IMG/VR virus record: IMGVR_UViG_3300047476_000544
Coordinates: 1-22,240 of that record
Source of the DNA: a virus
Strand: one strand, 5' to 3'
Length of the DNA stretch: 22,240 bases
Position numbers and translations under genes: made by a program. Under the pieces are notes generated by a model. It searched no databases. It was not told where the DNA came from and was given only the letters and a program-made list of their open reading frames with translations. Numbering within the stretch: the first letter of the stretch is position 1; each line of letters begins with the position of its first letter. Shown here in pieces: positions 20,932-22,240 of the stretch.

Positions 20932-22240
20932 TTAATCCCTCAGCGGTACTTTGCCATCTAGAAGATCAACAATTTCTTGACCTGATAGAGTTTCATATTC
21001 AAGTAGTCCCTTAGCAAGGGTGTCTAAGTCTTTTCTCTTAGTGGTTAGGATTTTCTTTGCAGTATCATAACCTTCTTCAACTAGACGAAGCACTTCCGAA
21101 TCAATGATCTTCTGTGTATCTTCTGCAATCTTAGGAGCACGGAACATATCAGCATTTGGTTCAGAATATGCCATTCTACCAAGCTTTGGTGAGAAACCAA
21201 GTTGAGTAACCATAGCACGTGCCATCTTAGTTGCTTGTTGAATATCAGCAGCTGCACCAGATGTTACATTTTCCTTACCGAAAACAATTTCCTCAGCAAC
21301 ACGACCACCCATTGCCATTGCTAGATGAGCAATCATTTCCTTATATGACTGAGAAATTTGATCGCGTTCTGGTAGAGATTGAACCATACCCAATGCTCGT
21401 CCACGGGGTATGATGGTTGCCTTATGAATAGGGACAGAGCCTTCCATGTTGAGAGAAACAAGAGCATGCCCACCTTCATGGTATGCAGTCATCTTCTTCT
21501 CTTCATCGGTCATAAGGAGTGTTCTACGTTCTGCTCCCATAAGAATCTTATCGCGAGCATCTTCAAACTCTTTGGCGCATACAATTCTCTTACTGCGGCG
21601 AGCAGCAAGCAGAGCAGCTTCGTTTACTAGATTTGCTAGATCAGCGCCAGAGAAACCAGGAGTTCCCTTTGCTATTGTTCTTAGATCAACATCTGCAGCT
21701 GTAGGAACGCTCTTAGTATGAACCTTCAGGATCTTTTCACGCCCCGTAATGTCCGGATTACCAACAGTAACTTGTCGATCAAAACGGCCAGGACGAAGAA
21801 GAGCAGCATCAAGAATGTCAGCCCTGTTTGTCGCAGCAATGATAATAATACCTTGATTGTCATTAAATCCATCCATTTCAACTAGAAGAGCATTGAGAGT
21901 GTTATCACGCTCATCATTGCTACTCATAGAATTCTGTCGACTCTTACCAACGGCATCAATTTCGTCAATGAAAATAATGCATGGAGAATTCTTCTTGGCT
22001 TGGTCAAACATATCACGAACACGAGATGCACCAACACCAACAAACATTTCTACGAAATCTGAACCTGATAGGTGATAGAATGGAACACCTGCTTCGCCAG
22101 CAACTGCCTTGGCAAGTAGAGTCTTACCAGTTCCTGGAGGTCCAACAAGTAGAACGCCCTTTGGAATTTTACCACCAAGGCGATGAAACTTTTCTGGCGC
22201 CTGTAGAAACTCTACAACTTCCTGTAGGTCTTCCTTTGCT
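20932..22240 (-). CDS. ftsH: FtsH-like AAA+ zinc metalloprotease (5' part beyond the window)
   Basis: 435 residues of the C-terminal part; the frame stays open past the right edge, so the true start lies outside. It has Walker A G33-P-P-G-T-G-K-T40, the pore motif F-V-G-V-G, Walker B C-I-I-F-I-D-E93 and the second-region R-P-G-R-F-D-R. The zinc site H254-E-G-G-H258 is followed by [12 protein letters not shown] with the third ligand Asp. FtsH is a membrane-bound hexamer that unfolds and degrades regulatory and damaged membrane proteins. All catalytic motifs are intact, so it should be active. The sequence around G-K-E-N-V-T-S-G-A and [12 protein letters not shown] fits alphaproteobacterial FtsH as I recall it. 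The N-terminal membrane helices cannot be seen. Likely acquired from a host. Confidence 0.93.
   Translation of the reverse strand, partial: AKEDLQEVVEFLQAPEKFHRLGGKIPKGVLLVGPPGTGKTLLAKAVAGEAGVPFYHLSGSDFVEMFVGVGASRVRDMFDQAKKNSPCIIFIDEIDAVGKSRQNSMSSNDERDNTLNALLVEMDGFNDNQGIIIIAATNRADILDAALLRPGRFDRQVTVGNPDITGREKILKVHTKSVPTAADVDLRTIAKGTPGFSGADLANLVNEAALLAARRSKRIVCAKEFEDARDKILMGAERRTLLMTDEEKKMTAYHEGGHALVSLNMEGSVPIHKATIIPRGRALGMVQSLPERDQISQSYKEMIAHLAMAMGGRVAEEIVFGKENVTSGAAADIQQATKMARAMVTQLGFSPKLGRMAYSEPNADMFRAPKIAEDTQKIIDSEVLRLVEEGYDTAKKILTTKRKDLDTLAKGLLEYETLSGQEIVDLLDGKVPLRD

Noticed and set aside
1-22240. CRISPR array, insertion sequence or attachment site
   Set aside because: No regularly spaced repeats, transposase, terminal inverted repeats or integrase seen.

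Overview
The window reads as part of the genome of a T4-like myovirus. Its replication genes are clear T4-type families: a gp61-like primase (cut by the left edge), a gp41-like DnaB helicase, a UvsX recombinase and a gp43-like family B DNA polymerase. Late genes carry T4-type late promoter boxes (TATAAATA or AATAAATA), while primase and polymerase have near-consensus sigma70 promoters. The virion gene families resemble those of marine and freshwater T4-like phages. An FtsH fragment at the right edge looks most like alphaproteobacterial FtsH, as judged from memory of the family, so an alphaproteobacterial host is a reasonable but unproven guess. The DNA is AT-rich, almost gap-free, and nearly everything is on the minus strand, read right to left.

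Right block (about 14470-22240), in transcription order: ftsH (5' end outside the window); an intergenic control region with a late box, a sigma70 promoter and a leader hairpin; DNA polymerase; an 85-residue protein; a 53-residue protein; uvsX; a Cys-rich protein; a 46-residue membrane protein; the gp41-like helicase; a 66-residue protein; a Bfd-like [2Fe-2S] protein; and a 63-residue protein. Most junctions overlap by a few bases, so this is one translationally coupled replication operon, ended by a hairpin terminator.

Junction (about 13700-14470): a plus-strand HNH homing endonuclease with its own late promoter sits between two minus-strand terminators. The second terminator is followed within a few bases by the late promoter that opens the left block.

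Left block (about 547-13670): late genes. A 496-residue protein comes first. Next is a 711-residue protein combining a ligase-like adenylation domain (KxDG motif) with a HxGH nucleotidylyltransferase domain. They are followed by a 435-residue putative virion protein, two long basic low-complexity proteins with a Dps-like ferritin between them, a third low-complexity protein, an Ig-like decoration protein, small structural proteins, a zincin metalloprotease and a coiled-coil membrane protein. A sigma70 promoter then starts the primase gene.

The most interesting observation is that five of the large late proteins begin with a short segment ending in (L/I)-x-E at residues 8-14. This resembles the capsid targeting sequence of T4 internal proteins, which the prohead protease gp21 removes. 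If correct, this phage packages and injects a set of proteins, including the ligase/nucleotidylyltransferase fusion. Dps and Bfd homologues in the same window suggest a phage interest in iron or DNA protection. No gap between genes exceeds about 170 bases.
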